A stretch of 21,196 bases of DNA from an uncultured Bacteroidales bacterium (GCA_937884485.1 CALGCG010000088.1:1-21196), one strand, 5' to 3'. Positions 6,656 to 14,571 are shown, counted from the stretch's first letter. Made by a program: numbers and translations. The notes: generated by a model not told the origin, from the letters alone.

Positions 6656-7017
6656 AGTTCCTTTCCTAATTGTTCGTTTGTTTCTTGAGCGATGATCTGC
6701 ACGATGTTCTCCCGTCGGTCATCCTGCAACTGTAGTATCTGGTAGGTCTTGCCCTCGGCGGTCAGGCGGCAGTCCTTGTCGAGGTTGCGGGAGCGGCTGT
6801 CACTCCATCTCATGCGAATCATCACCACGTCGTAGCTTTCCAGTGCACCCTCCATCATGGCCCGCTGCCCCTTGTTCCACTTCACGCTGCCCCAGACACA
6901 TCCGTTGCACACGTACTTCACGCCGCCCGTGCCCCTCACGCCCGTCTGGCCGTCGGCCTGGCGGTCAACCGACCAAATACCGACCTTCTTGTCTAACATC
7001 CCGCTGCTGTAACCCAT
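6652..7017 (-). CDS. Head-tail adaptor / joining protein
   Basis: 121 residues: MGYSSGMLDKKVGIWSVDRQADGQTGVRGTG, then VWGSVKWNKGQRAMMEGALESYDVVMIRMRWSD, RLTAEGKTYQILQLQDDRRENIVQIIAQE. This is the classic head-tail joining pattern (gp9/SPP1 gp16 group): an N-terminal extended arm with L-D-x-x-V, a W-A/G-x-V-x-x strand, a helix with R, an R-M-R-W/Y strand, and a final Y-x-I-x-x-x-x-D-x-R-x-x-x-I strand pair. It seals the portal and connects it to the tail. It starts one base after the portal stop codon, so the two are co-translated. Confidence 0.75.
   Translation of the reverse strand: MGYSSGMLDKKVGIWSVDRQADGQTGVRGTGGVKYVCNGCVWGSVKWNKGQRAMMEGALESYDVVMIRMRWSDSRSRNLDKDCRLTAEGKTYQILQLQDDRRENIVQIIAQETNEQLGKEL
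6653..6663 (-). promoter_or_regulatory. Stereotyped start site AAGGAACTATG
   Basis: Ribosome-binding AAGGA only three bases before the ATG at 6655. The same 11 bases precede three other genes in the window. Confidence 0.5.
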
Positions 7018-8391
7018 CTATGCGCCCTCCTCTCCGTTGGCCGCTGTGCCCTGCGGTTTTCCCGCAGGGTCGCTCACGGTGTAGTTACCCGGCTTCAGTT
7101 CCGTTGCGCCCTCGCTCTTTGCGATGAGAGCCTTCAGTGTCATCATGTTCGCGCTGGCCATCGGCTCGTCGCCGTTCTCCACGGCAGGCTGGTCGTACTG
7201 CTGGCGAATCTCGTTGATGGTCATGGCTCCCGTTTCCAGCCTACTCTTGTCGAGGTTGGCCTGCTGCATCGGGTCAAGACGGCGCAGGGCCTTCTCGCAG
7301 ATGTGGATGCGTCGCTTGCCAAAATCGCCGACGCTGAGCAGTTTGCTGTTCATTTCATCTTCATGCTCGCGGATTCGCGGCTGGATGGTGCGCAGCATGA
7401 ACTCCTGCGTGGCCAGTTCAGGCATCTTGTACGAGCCGCCGTCGCCCTCCATCATCATCACCAGGGGGATGCCCAGCAACCGCGCCAGGCTCTTCACCTC
7501 GAAGCCGCGGCTCTCCAAGAGCTGTAACTGCTGCGAGGTCTGGCTGAGCATCTGAGCACCCGCCACGTTGTCGAGCAGCAGCACGTCGTTGCTGGCCCAA
7601 TCCTCACGGAACCGCCGCGTGATTTCCTTCAGCTGGTTCGCGTTGGCACGTCCACGGGTACCGACGGGTTGCGCCTCCTTCTCCTGAAGCAGCACCTTGT
7701 AACGGCCACCCTTGGCCATGTCCTGAAGGGTCTGCTCGTCGCCCGTGGCCGAAATCTGTAGCGACCGCATGGCGAATTGGAGCGTCGGGATGCCGTAGAG
7801 CAAATCGGGCGTGAGGAACGTGTTGCGGAAGTGCAATACGTCTTCCATCGGCACCGTCTTAACCACCGACTTGCCTGCACGGGGCGTATATTGGATAGTG
7901 TAGGTGTCAGTCCCCGTGTTGATAATTCCCGCCTGACAGAGCCACAGAGCACGGGGCCACGTATCGCCAATGCTGCGGTCCAAGTACACGTAGGCATTGC
8001 CGAAGTAGATTTTGCGAAATTCTATCTGTTCCTGCAACTGCGAGGCCGACATATAGGGGTTGGGCCGCACCTGAAGCAGGTAGTTCAGCTTGCCGTTGTC
8101 GCCGTGAAGGCTCTCCACGTAGTTGCCGCCCTCCATGTCCTTGCGCTGGTACTCCACTTCCATCTGTCCCATCGTCTGCATGATGAGCGACACGCCACGG
8201 TGCCACGCTGGCACCATGAGCGACGACATCCCGTGCGGACTGACCACGTTAGCCGCCCAGTTGCCGCCCTTCGGCTGCGTCTGGTTCTCCGGCGCGGCGG
8301 GGTCGGTGGTGGTGATTACCCCGCTGGCAGAACCAGCGGGCACACTCTCGCGGCGGCGGAAAAAGTTAAAGTTTGTTCCAAATAACTCCAT
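7018..8391 (-). CDS. Portal protein, HK97 family
   Basis: 457 residues. After a variable N-terminal tail (1-45) come HGMSSLMVPAWHRGVSLIMQTMGQMEVEY, LNYLLQVRPNPYMSASQLQEQIEFRKIYFGNAYVYLDR, VPMEDVLHFRNTF, then YGIPTLQFAMRSL and a helical stem with AQMLSQTSQQLQLLESRGFEVKSLARLLGIPLVMM, followed by the C-terminal clip/crown helices and a disordered tail. The N-P-N/P-Y-M-S-x-S-Q-L-x-E segment and the F-x-V/R-S-L-A-R-L-L-G-I-P motif are diagnostic of HK97-type portals. The dodecameric portal is the DNA entry channel. Unusually, both disordered ends (residues 18-24 and 441-448) are encoded by copies of the hairpin repeat. Confidence 0.88.
   Translation of the reverse strand: MELFGTNFNFFRRRESVPAGSASGVITTTDPAAPENQTQPKGGNWAANVVSPHGMSSLMVPAWHRGVSLIMQTMGQMEVEYQRKDMEGGNYVESLHGDNGKLNYLLQVRPNPYMSASQLQEQIEFRKIYFGNAYVYLDRSIGDTWPRALWLCQAGIINTGTDTYTIQYTPRAGKSVVKTVPMEDVLHFRNTFLTPDLLYGIPTLQFAMRSLQISATGDEQTLQDMAKGGRYKVLLQEKEAQPVGTRGRANANQLKEITRRFREDWASNDVLLLDNVAGAQMLSQTSQQLQLLESRGFEVKSLARLLGIPLVMMMEGDGGSYKMPELATQEFMLRTIQPRIREHEDEMNSKLLSVGDFGKRRIHICEKALRRLDPMQQANLDKSRLETGAMTINEIRQQYDQPAVENGDEPMASANMMTLKALIAKSEGATELKPGNYTVSDPAGKPQGTAANGEEGA
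7049..7069 (-). repeat. Hairpin repeat, copy D, inside portal 3' end, inverted
   Basis: CCCTGCGG (7049-7056), TTTTC loop, CCGCAGGG (7062-7069). Read on the minus strand it is CCC-TGC-GG-GAAAA-CC-GCA-GGG followed by CACAG, the same plan as copies A-C but in the opposite orientation. The inner stem triplet differs again (TGC/GCA) with pairing kept. It encodes a Pro/Gly/Ala-rich stretch near the portal C-terminus. Confidence 0.6.
8320..8340 (+). repeat. Hairpin repeat, copy C, inside portal 5' end
   Basis: CCCGCTGG (8320-8327), loop CAGAA, CCAGCGGG (8333-8340), then CACACTC. It matches copy A at 27 of 28 bases although copy A is non-coding and 7.2 kb away. Here it is in frame and encodes part of V-P-A-G-S-A-S-G in the portal N-terminal tail. 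Confidence 0.75.
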
Positions 8392-8428
8392 AGTTCTTTC
8401 CTTTTCTTTCTGCTTGTTTTACTTGCTG

Positions 8429-8437
8429 GGGTTTACT
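8429..8437 (-). promoter_or_regulatory. Late-region junction motif AGTAAACCC, copy 4
   Basis: Exact copy whose TAA is the stop codon of the major tail protein gene; about 40 bases upstream of the portal start. A purine-rich ribosome site (AAAGGAAAGAAC) follows. Confidence 0.45.
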
Positions 8438-8801
8438 CGACCTCTTCCAACGGCCCGCTGCCCTGGAACGAGAAAACACCTTGCGACAGGTTGCCCAGCG
8501 TCCCGGTGCAACGCCACCCGGTGACGATGGCCTGTCCTGTCATCACCTCACTGCTGTCGCGCTTGCCGAAGGTCAGCGTCACCACCGAATTCACCTTGGC
8601 GGCATTGCCGGCGACGGCGGTCACAAGGTGGTTGGCGGTGACAGTCCAACTTTTCCTCCCAGGGATGTAGGTACGCCAAAGGCCTTGTGTCGGCGAACTG
8701 GTCTCTATTGCTTCACCGCTGACGTTCAGCTCGCAGGAACGGGCACCGGCAATGGCTACGCCGCCCAGCTTCACCATCAAATCTCTTCCGTGTATTATCA
8801 T
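8433..8801 (-). CDS. Probable major tail protein
   Basis: 122 residues starting MIIHGRDLMVKLGGVAIAGARSCELNVSGEAIETSSPTQGLWR. G-R-x-L-x-V-x-x-G-x-x-A-x-A-x-S-x-x-x-x-V-x-x-E-x-I-E-x-x-S, followed by W-T-V-T-A-N-H-L (the usual S-W-x-x-x/T-x-x-x-L strand) and a C-terminal MTGQAIVTGWRCTGTLGNLSQGVFSFQGSGPL, is the layout of phage tail tube subunits related to the TP901-1/gp17 group. It would polymerise into the tail tube. It lies four bases after the tape measure stop, which supports the pairing. A separate tail terminator or chaperone gene is not seen nearby. Confidence 0.72.
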   Translation of the reverse strand: MIIHGRDLMVKLGGVAIAGARSCELNVSGEAIETSSPTQGLWRTYIPGRKSWTVTANHLVTAVAGNAAKVNSVVTLTFGKRDSSEVMTGQAIVTGWRCTGTLGNLSQGVFSFQGSGPLEEVE

Positions 8802-8805
8802 CTTT

Positions 8806-10896
8806 CTAATTCATTAGTCCCATGCGTCTGAGCATCGATGTGGTGACTATCTCGCCCTTGCCCTTACGCTTTAGTGTGTTCTCTACTCCAAGGTATATAC
8901 GCTCGCCTTCAACGTAGGGCTGCAATGACACCCCGCCGCTGAAGTCGCGGTCTTGCAGCGCACTGGCTATGACGCCCGCCTGTGCCTGGTTGAGCACCAG
9001 CTCGCCTGCATTCAGCCGTGCTGGTATCATGTCGCCGCTGAACCGTCGGCCAGGAACGGTGTAGCCGCTGGCGGCTTTTACCACGCCGCCGTGTGAAAAG
9101 ATGCCAAGAAATGTACCGACCTTCTGGAATGCTTCGATGGATGTCAGAATCATGGTAATGCTGTTCAGCGTGCCCAGCATATTCTGCATGCCTTTGGGTA
9201 TCTCTATGCCAAGACCCTCAATACCGCTCACCATGTTGCCCACGGCACTGCTGATACTGCTAAGCACCTCGCTCGTCTTCATATCCGCTTTTTCTACCTT
9301 TGGCTGTACAATCTTTACATCCAACTTCTTGTTCTTAAATGACTGCTGGTCGGCTTCTACCGCTTTTCGCACTTCGTCGGAGAATGAGACAGCACCAAGC
9401 CCCTGGGGGGATAGCTCTCCACGAAGCACCTTCATGGCGTCGGTAACACCGAATATCCTGCGTTGGTATTCCACCCAGGCTGACGTGCTCGTAACTAATT
9501 CCTGCTCCTTTCGGAGGGCTTGCATCTGAGCTGTCAGACCAGCGATGCTGTATGCGGGAGCGGGGTCGGTGGAAATGACAGAACCACCGCCGCGGCCGCC
9601 ACCTCTCCCTCCCTTAGTGGTGGTTTTGGCGGCCTTGTGGAGTTTATCCTGGAGCTTCGTGATGCGGTCATCATACATTTTCCATGCAGCAGAACCTCTC
9701 TCCGTCTCACGGCGGAGTTTTGTAAATGCTTGAATGGCTGCGTCAATTTCTTGGTCAGTATTCAGCGAGTCCCATCTCTTCATCAGTTCTTGGTTGAACA
9801 TAGCCTGACTGCGACGGGCATCGAGGGCTTTGCCGTAGTTTGCCTGAGCATTCTTTTCGGCTTGCCGGGCGTTCTCCAGCTGTTTACCAAGAGCACCGAC
9901 ACTTGTAAGATCCATACTGTCCATTGCGTCGCGTATCTGCTTTTCAATGCTCTGGCGTTGAGCGACAGCAGCATCGTAAATGCTCTTAGCTGAGTCCACG
10001 CCCATCGTGAGCAGGGTATCCTGACTGGCACCCAATTGACGCATAATGTCGATATAGCTCTGTGCGGCCGTTGTCATATTTTCGATGGCGGTCGTCGCAT
10101 TGTTGGCCTTTTCAGCATTCTCGTCGGCGGAACTGCTGAATAGCGTCATGGCACCTACGAGGCCCATGATGGTAGTAGTCAGTAAGACGTAGGGGTTGGC
10201 GTTTGCTACAGCATTATATGCTGCCTGTGCCTTTGTAGCGTCGCCCGTGGCGAGAGCTACAGCCTTCTGGGCAGCCGCTGCCAATCCTGATTTTGCTGCC
10301 ATTACTCCTTGCATCAATGCCGACTGGCTTTGCAACAGGTTCTGTGCCGTCTGAAGTCCGTTGGTGATAGACATGGCCGATGCCAGCGTGGTCAGCACTT
10401 TCTCTTGGTTGCCTATCTCTATGCCGAACAGGTTGGCGGCACCGACGGCAGTCTGAAAACCACTTGTCATCAGCGAGATGCCGCCGGCTACCTGGTCGAA
10501 CACCCGTGTGTCGCTCGCCGCATGCTGTATGCTGGCCGTTACATCGTCCATGGCATCACGCATCACACCAGCCCGCTCAGTCATCTGTGCTATCGATTGA
10601 GCCATAGCTTCACCAATCGGTGCAGCTCTTTCCGCGTCGGTCAGACTGCGGTACTGTACTGTCATGTCGGCTGTAGCCTGCAACAGTTCGCGCATGGCTC
10701 CACGGGTAGAGTCGGACTTGGTAGCCAGCTCGCCCATAGCTTTCACTGCGTCCATTACACCCTCGTCCAGGTGCTCCAGTGTGCCGCCACCTTGGCGCAC
10801 ACGGTTGAAGTATTGCGTCAATGCTTCACCGGCACGCTTGATGTTGGCATCATACTCTTTCGAGTCTATCCTAAGTTTAACTACGCTATCTGCCAT
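8806..10896 (-). CDS. Tail tape measure protein
   Basis: 696 residues from ATG at 10896 (MADSVVKLRIDSKEYDANIKRAGEAL). The N-terminal L-R-I-D-S-x-E-Y-D-x-x-I-K-R-A-G pattern is a recurrent tape-measure start. It is followed by long Ala/Gln/Ser-rich helices, a hydrophobic stretch (VLLTTTIMGLVGAMTLF), coiled-coil segments, a Gly/Arg-rich linker near residues 428-440 and a C-terminal region with GIEIPKGMQNMLG, FLGIFSHGGVVKAASG and a LNAGELVLNQAQ motif. The H-G-G-V/I...G-E-x-V-x-N motif near the end is typical of tape measures in Bacteroidales phages. It sets tail length and threads the tail. An upstream in-frame ATG at 11004 is rejected because it lies beyond a terminator-like hairpin. Confidence 0.82.
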   Translation of the reverse strand: MADSVVKLRIDSKEYDANIKRAGEALTQYFNRVRQGGGTLEHLDEGVMDAVKAMGELATKSDSTRGAMRELLQATADMTVQYRSLTDAERAAPIGEAMAQSIAQMTERAGVMRDAMDDVTASIQHAASDTRVFDQVAGGISLMTSGFQTAVGAANLFGIEIGNQEKVLTTLASAMSITNGLQTAQNLLQSQSALMQGVMAAKSGLAAAAQKAVALATGDATKAQAAYNAVANANPYVLLTTTIMGLVGAMTLFSSSADENAEKANNATTAIENMTTAAQSYIDIMRQLGASQDTLLTMGVDSAKSIYDAAVAQRQSIEKQIRDAMDSMDLTSVGALGKQLENARQAEKNAQANYGKALDARRSQAMFNQELMKRWDSLNTDQEIDAAIQAFTKLRRETERGSAAWKMYDDRITKLQDKLHKAAKTTTKGGRGGGRGGGSVISTDPAPAYSIAGLTAQMQALRKEQELVTSTSAWVEYQRRIFGVTDAMKVLRGELSPQGLGAVSFSDEVRKAVEADQQSFKNKKLDVKIVQPKVEKADMKTSEVLSSISSAVGNMVSGIEGLGIEIPKGMQNMLGTLNSITMILTSIEAFQKVGTFLGIFSHGGVVKAASGYTVPGRRFSGDMIPARLNAGELVLNQAQAGVIASALQDRDFSGGVSLQPYVEGERIYLGVENTLKRKGKGEIVTTSMLRRMGLMN

Positions 10897-10908
10897 TTGT
10901 GAATAGAA

Positions 10909-10942
10909 AAGCCCGATTAGTGGGCAGTCACTAATCGGGCTT
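10909..10942 (-). terminator. Strong hairpin before the tape measure gene
   Basis: A perfect 14-bp stem (10909-10922 with 10929-10942) and a 6-base loop, followed on the minus strand by CTTTTCTATTC. It lies between the gp10-like gene and the tape measure start, 12 bases upstream of the ATG. It is likely an intrinsic terminator or attenuator in the tape measure leader. Confidence 0.65.
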
Positions 10943-10953
10943 ATTACGTTCTC

Positions 10954-10962
10954 AGGTTTACT
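10954..10962 (-). promoter_or_regulatory. Late-region junction motif, one-base variant (AGTAAACCT)
   Basis: Directly after the stop of the gp10-like gene, with the hairpin at 10909-10942 following and then the tape measure start. Order here is motif, hairpin, gene. Confidence 0.35.
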
Positions 10963-10963
10963 T

Positions 10964-11605
10964 TCATTTATCGTGCGGAAGCAGTTTTGCCAATTCTTCC
11001 TCAATTGCCGTTGTCAGGTTGTCGCGCATCGTTCCAAGCGCACGATCACCAAGCGGGCGGAAGAAGTTACGTGGTGCTATCGAACCACGGCGTCCTGTGT
11101 TGATGGTCTTGCCGTACTTCTCTAAATTTCCGCCCTGGCTTCCACGGTGCACGTGCTCTCTCGCTTCGTCTGCCTTGAATTCGATGGCTCGGTCGTGTAC
11201 ACCGCTGTTCAGCCATCTCAGAATGAATCCACGATCAAGAGCATCGTACTTGTCGCGGTTTGTCTTATTGGGGTTTCGTGGCCTTCGGTTGCCTCCGCGC
11301 TGTCCTGGTTTCAGCGTGCGCGGCGGGCGATAGGTGCTTTCGCCGTGCCGTTTACTTCCTGTCAAGATGTTGATGTTGGCACCAAACACTTTCTTATAGA
11401 CTGCTGTGCGCACAGCTCTGGCAGCACCTCGCGGGTCGCCATGCTTGAAGGTGATGCCCTGCACTACCTCTTGACGGGCTTCAAGAATAAATTTACGAAT
11501 GATGTCCCGCAACACCTTCTCTGTCCGCGGGTTGCTGGTCAGTGCGGCCTCCAGTGCCTTTTGCTGTTCTACAATCACAGCTTCGTTTGCCTCAAACTCA
11601 AACAT
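10964..11605 (-). CDS. HK97 gp10-like tail/head completion protein
   Basis: 213 residues from ATG at 11605: MFEFEANEAVIVEQQKALEAAL, a helix with VLRDIIRKFILEARQEVV, a basic segment (about 95-125) rich in Arg, Pro and Lys, then FILRWLNSGVHDRAIEF and, near the C-terminus, GSIAPRNFFRPLGDRALGTM. The helix-plus-R-F-L/LxxGxxxR body and the G-x-I-x-x-R-N-F-F motif match the HK97 gp10-like group as seen in Bacteroidales phages. These proteins close the neck or tail-tube end. The frame continues upstream to 11722, but a terminator with an eight-U run lies in that part, so the inner start is chosen. Confidence 0.7.
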   Translation of the reverse strand: MFEFEANEAVIVEQQKALEAALTSNPRTEKVLRDIIRKFILEARQEVVQGITFKHGDPRGAARAVRTAVYKKVFGANINILTGSKRHGESTYRPPRTLKPGQRGGNRRPRNPNKTNRDKYDALDRGFILRWLNSGVHDRAIEFKADEAREHVHRGSQGGNLEKYGKTINTGRRGSIAPRNFFRPLGDRALGTMRDNLTTAIEEELAKLLPHDK

Positions 11606-11641
11606 AATGTCTTTTTTGTCATTCCCCAGATTTCCTGATGT

Positions 11642-11650
11642 GGGTTTACT
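11642..11650 (-). promoter_or_regulatory. Late-region junction motif AGTAAACCC, copy 5
   Basis: Exact copy, 8 bases after the U-run of the terminator at 11659-11689 and about 36 bases upstream of the gp10-like start. Confidence 0.5.
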
Positions 11651-11658
11651 GAGAAGAC

Positions 11659-11689
11659 AAAAAAAAGAGGGTGGCCGCTGCCACCCTCT
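11659..11689 (-). terminator. Intrinsic terminator with U8
   Basis: AGAGGGTGGC (11666-11675), loop CGCT, GCCACCCTCT (11680-11689): a 10-bp stem, with eight T following on the minus strand (A-run at 11659-11666). This is a textbook rho-independent terminator, after the membrane coiled-coil gene. The AT-rich 11690-11775 behind it holds only a weak promoter-like TTAGTTTG. Confidence 0.85.
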
Positions 11690-11775
11690 CTCTTCCGCCG
11701 CTGCGGATAGAAAAATTCCCAAAAAACTTCAAACTAAAAACTATTTACTAAAATATACATAACATTATCTATTAG

Positions 11776-12315
11776 CTAATGGATGATGGTATCGATACTT
11801 GTCTGTTCGGTCTCGTGCATCTCCGGCTTCTCAATCTCCCCTGCGGCCGAGATGGTTACGGGAATACGGATGGCGCAACCTTCCCGACCGCACAGCCAAG
11901 GGCGCATGAAGGCCACCATGCGTGAGTTTCTGGCCACCTCAAACTGAAGGTCGCGCACCGTGGCCTCCAACTTGTCCTGGCGGTTGCGCAGCTCGTCGCG
12001 CTCTTCGCGCAGGTGCTGCCGGTCTTGCTTCAGCTCGGCGATGTATTGCTTCTGCTCCTCGTTGTACTCTTGTTGCGTGTCAAGGTTCGCCTTCAGGTCG
12101 GCGGCCAGCTGCTGGTAGCTTCCTTGGATGTCCTTGATGAGCTGCGCGTTGGCCTGCATCGCCTCGTACTTCGTCTTTTCGGCTTCGGCCTCTGCCTGCT
12201 TGGCTTCGGCCTGGGCCTTCTTTCTCTGGTATCGCCAGGTTAAAAATGTTCCGATGCTGCCGCCTCCGAGCAGGAGCCCCAGGATGCTAATAATAGTGTC
12301 AAATGATGTTTCCAT
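11776..12315 (-). CDS. Membrane-anchored coiled-coil protein, lysis- or tail-region unknown
   Basis: 179 residues from ATG at 12315 (METSFDTIISILGLLLGGGSIGTFLTWRYQRKK). One N-terminal membrane segment (residues 8-25) with a Gly-rich turn is followed by a positively charged edge, then about 90 residues of Lys/Glu/Ala/Gln-rich coiled coil, and a compact C-terminal part with two cysteines (CGREGC) and an acidic tail. Such proteins are frequent beside tail genes of Bacteroidales prophages; holin-like, inner-membrane spanin-like or virion roles are all possible, and none is proved. The start lies 5 bases after the tail hub stop. The longer frame starting at 12468 is the shadow of the hub gene. Confidence 0.6.
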   Translation of the reverse strand: METSFDTIISILGLLLGGGSIGTFLTWRYQRKKAQAEAKQAEAEAEKTKYEAMQANAQLIKDIQGSYQQLAADLKANLDTQQEYNEEQKQYIAELKQDRQHLREERDELRNRQDKLEATVRDLQFEVARNSRMVAFMRPWLCGREGCAIRIPVTISAAGEIEKPEMHETEQTSIDTIIH

Positions 12316-12319
12316 AATT

Positions 12320-14368
12320 TTATAATTGAAAATTCTTAACTCTGATAACGTCATCACGCCATATCCTGCTGATAGCGATGGGATAGACAAGCGTGCCGTC
12401 AATGGCCAACTTGTGAACGGGTGAGATGTTTGAGGCAGTTTCACCACCGCCAATATCACCATCGGCAAGAAGGTTACATTCTATTGAACGCTTGGATGAC
12501 GACCAGTAGGCGGCAATACGGTCGGCCTTGTGCTGTTCGGGGCGAGCTGCACCGGTAGCATAGTCGAATGTCGTCAGTGGGCTACCGTCAGTGTTCATGA
12601 CGATACCATAGCCGGGCTTCATCATGTTGTCGCTGGCGAAGATGTTGTCCGACGTATATTCGTCTCGCGTTCTGTTGCTGTTCGAAGCAATATAGCGACC
12701 TTCGCTCTTGTCTTTCTTCTCAGTAATAGCATTCCAGTTGGAGTTTATAAAGGTATTTCGAATTGTCACACTGTTCTTATAAAACCGAACGGCAAAGTCC
12801 TTCAGGTTAAAACTTTTCACACCGTCGGTCTCAGGTACGGAGCGGTCACCATAGACCCCGGCATAACTTCCGAAGAAGTCACCATACAGATAGCCTTGAA
12901 GGGCGACACCAACGGCAATGATATTCGTCTCGATCATTTGCTGGTTGCTCACCCAGTAACGAGTAAAGAATTCGGGCTTTTTATTGCCAACGGTCACGGT
13001 GAAACGAGTGTAAGTGTCTTGCCACGCACGTCCATTCCACCATTTGGCCGAATCCCGACTTTTGCCGATGCCTAATGCCATGAACATTTCTCGGTTTCCA
13101 CTATAGGATCCCGAGATATACTCTTCAGCACCCCGGTACGTCTCGCCGCTCATCACGAAGAAACCGTCACTGAATCCGTGCATATATCTCGTCTCAAAAG
13201 ACGCAAAACGCCCTGTACTCGGACTTCCCGTGCTCTTAATAGCAAGGACATTGATGCTTGCAACATGACCGGTCTCTGAACCTTCATCAGTGCGGATCTG
13301 CCAAAAAGCAGCATCACCGCCATAGCAGCGAAAAATGAGGTTACGACGGTCAACGTTAATAACGTCATTCGTGTGGTTGATATACTGGTTACCATAGCGA
13401 ATACTAAACTGCCAACCGGCTTCATTCATGGCTTCTTCAAGCAAGCTATCGAAGGGGTTAATGATAAAATCATCGGCTATATTGGCATCTGACGTAATCA
13501 CAACCTTTCGAGGGCCACGAAGCTGCATATCTGTATTGTTCGTCGAAGCGAATATGTCGCCTACTGACCTGCTCACAAAGATAGACTCAGGGTCCACCCA
13601 TAATATGGTCCCAGAGGCTAAATCGTCTATATCTGTCTTAGTCAAGACTAAGCCGGACGACATGGCTGTGCTGTCGTCTGCACAAATGAAGTACCATGTC
13701 CTTTCATATTCGCGCAACGTCCACCCCCAAAACAGGCATATGCCTTCCAGACAAGCGTACATGGGCATACCCTCATCTCCTTCGTTGCCGCTACCAAGCA
13801 CGAAGTTTTGCCAGTCGATTCGCTTGAGCAAAATGTCCATGGCGCGATCTCCGCCCTGAAAAACAAAATTGGTTGGAGCACAGGTAGGGATGCTGTCAAC
13901 GATTGATTTGAGTAGGTAGGCAAAATTGCCAATTGCCGTCTGATTGTAATTAATATCAATGCCCTCGGTGATGGAGATAGGGCACTGAAGGGGGAATTCT
14001 ATCTCTTGTGGCGACAAATACAAACCAACGCCGAAGTTCTGCGGTTGTATGAACCCCTGCCATCTCACGCGGTTGTTGTCATCCGTAAGTGTAACAGGTC
14101 TGGACGTGTCGGTTTCGGCAATCATGTCGCGCCAATTAAACGTATTGTCATCATTGTCAACGCCGGTATCTACAATCCTCAGATAGCCGCTCTGTGTTCT
14201 AATCGGAGAAAAAAAATCATCGTCCTCGTCTTCCTGCGTCTCAAACGGCTGGGCGGCACCAGTCAGCTGCACAGGCGTCGCGCCCGTGTAGGCAGCGTCG
14301 TAGATGTTCACCGTGTAGAGCGTCTCGGCTCTAAGTGAGCGGAATTTTACTTGCCAGTGTATTGCCAT
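12320..14368 (-). CDS. Tail hub / baseplate protein
   Basis: 682 residues starting MAIHWQVKFRSLRAETLYTVNIYDAAYTG. The beginning has a strand-rich domain with PFETQEDEDDDFFSPIRTQSGYLRIVD and WRDMIAETDTSRPVTLTDD, then WQGFIQPQNFGVGLYLSPQEIEFPLQC. L-x-V-x-D-x-x-x...T-x-S-G-x-L and W-x-G-F-I-x-P are typical of large hub/minor tail proteins in Bacteroidales siphophages. A long beta-rich C-terminal region with many aromatic residues may bind surface ligands. It is encoded upstream of the tape measure, reversing the common order. Its start overlaps the preceding 74-residue gene by 22 bases. Confidence 0.65.
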   Translation of the reverse strand: MAIHWQVKFRSLRAETLYTVNIYDAAYTGATPVQLTGAAQPFETQEDEDDDFFSPIRTQSGYLRIVDTGVDNDDNTFNWRDMIAETDTSRPVTLTDDNNRVRWQGFIQPQNFGVGLYLSPQEIEFPLQCPISITEGIDINYNQTAIGNFAYLLKSIVDSIPTCAPTNFVFQGGDRAMDILLKRIDWQNFVLGSGNEGDEGMPMYACLEGICLFWGWTLREYERTWYFICADDSTAMSSGLVLTKTDIDDLASGTILWVDPESIFVSRSVGDIFASTNNTDMQLRGPRKVVITSDANIADDFIINPFDSLLEEAMNEAGWQFSIRYGNQYINHTNDVINVDRRNLIFRCYGGDAAFWQIRTDEGSETGHVASINVLAIKSTGSPSTGRFASFETRYMHGFSDGFFVMSGETYRGAEEYISGSYSGNREMFMALGIGKSRDSAKWWNGRAWQDTYTRFTVTVGNKKPEFFTRYWVSNQQMIETNIIAVGVALQGYLYGDFFGSYAGVYGDRSVPETDGVKSFNLKDFAVRFYKNSVTIRNTFINSNWNAITEKKDKSEGRYIASNSNRTRDEYTSDNIFASDNMMKPGYGIVMNTDGSPLTTFDYATGAARPEQHKADRIAAYWSSSKRSIECNLLADGDIGGGETASNISPVHKLAIDGTLVYPIAISRIWRDDVIRVKNFQL

Positions 14369-14571
14369 ATTCTTTCTTTCTTGTTTATTATTTTACGAAG
14401 ACTACGAACGTCGCGGCGCAGGTCATCAATGATGGCGGTCATCGCCGACAGACGCCTACGCAAATCTTCAACGCTATGCTTCAGTACGTCGGTGGTGGTC
14501 TCAGCCCGTCGTGCCCGGCCTTCAAGCTCGCGCCATCGCTTCCTCGTTATGATTACAATCGGAAATTCCAT
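14347..14571 (-). CDS. Small coiled-coil protein, 74 residues
   Basis: From ATG at 14571 the protein reads MEFPIVIITRKRWRELEGRARR, then AETTTDVLKHSVEDLRRRLSAMTAIIDDLRRDVRSLRKI, i.e. two to three helical heptad stretches with leucines every seven residues, ending basic. No transmembrane segment. It is translationally coupled to the tail hub gene through a 22-base overlap. The frame is open back to 14625, but that would start at the AGTAAACCC motif; the ATG at 14571 is preceded by AACGGCAAGAA. Function unknown; a tail assembly or scaffolding role is a positional guess. Confidence 0.5.
   Translation of the reverse strand: MEFPIVIITRKRWRELEGRARRAETTTDVLKHSVEDLRRRLSAMTAIIDDLRRDVRSLRKIINKKERIWQYTGK

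Noticed and set aside
7777..8385. 202-residue plus-strand frame over the portal gene
   Set aside because: Shadow of the portal; His/Arg/Val-rich with no domain pattern.
10897..11004. N-terminal extension of the tape measure gene
   Set aside because: It would read through a 14-bp perfect hairpin; MADSVVKLRID is a normal tape measure start.
11606..11722. N-terminal extension of the gp10-like gene
   Set aside because: It would include a textbook terminator with U8; the inner ATG at 11605 fits the family start.
11701..11775. Possible host-type promoter (TTAGTTTG) in an AT-rich spacer
   Set aside because: The -7 box has a mismatch at its first TA, there is no clear -33, and a strong terminator follows directly.
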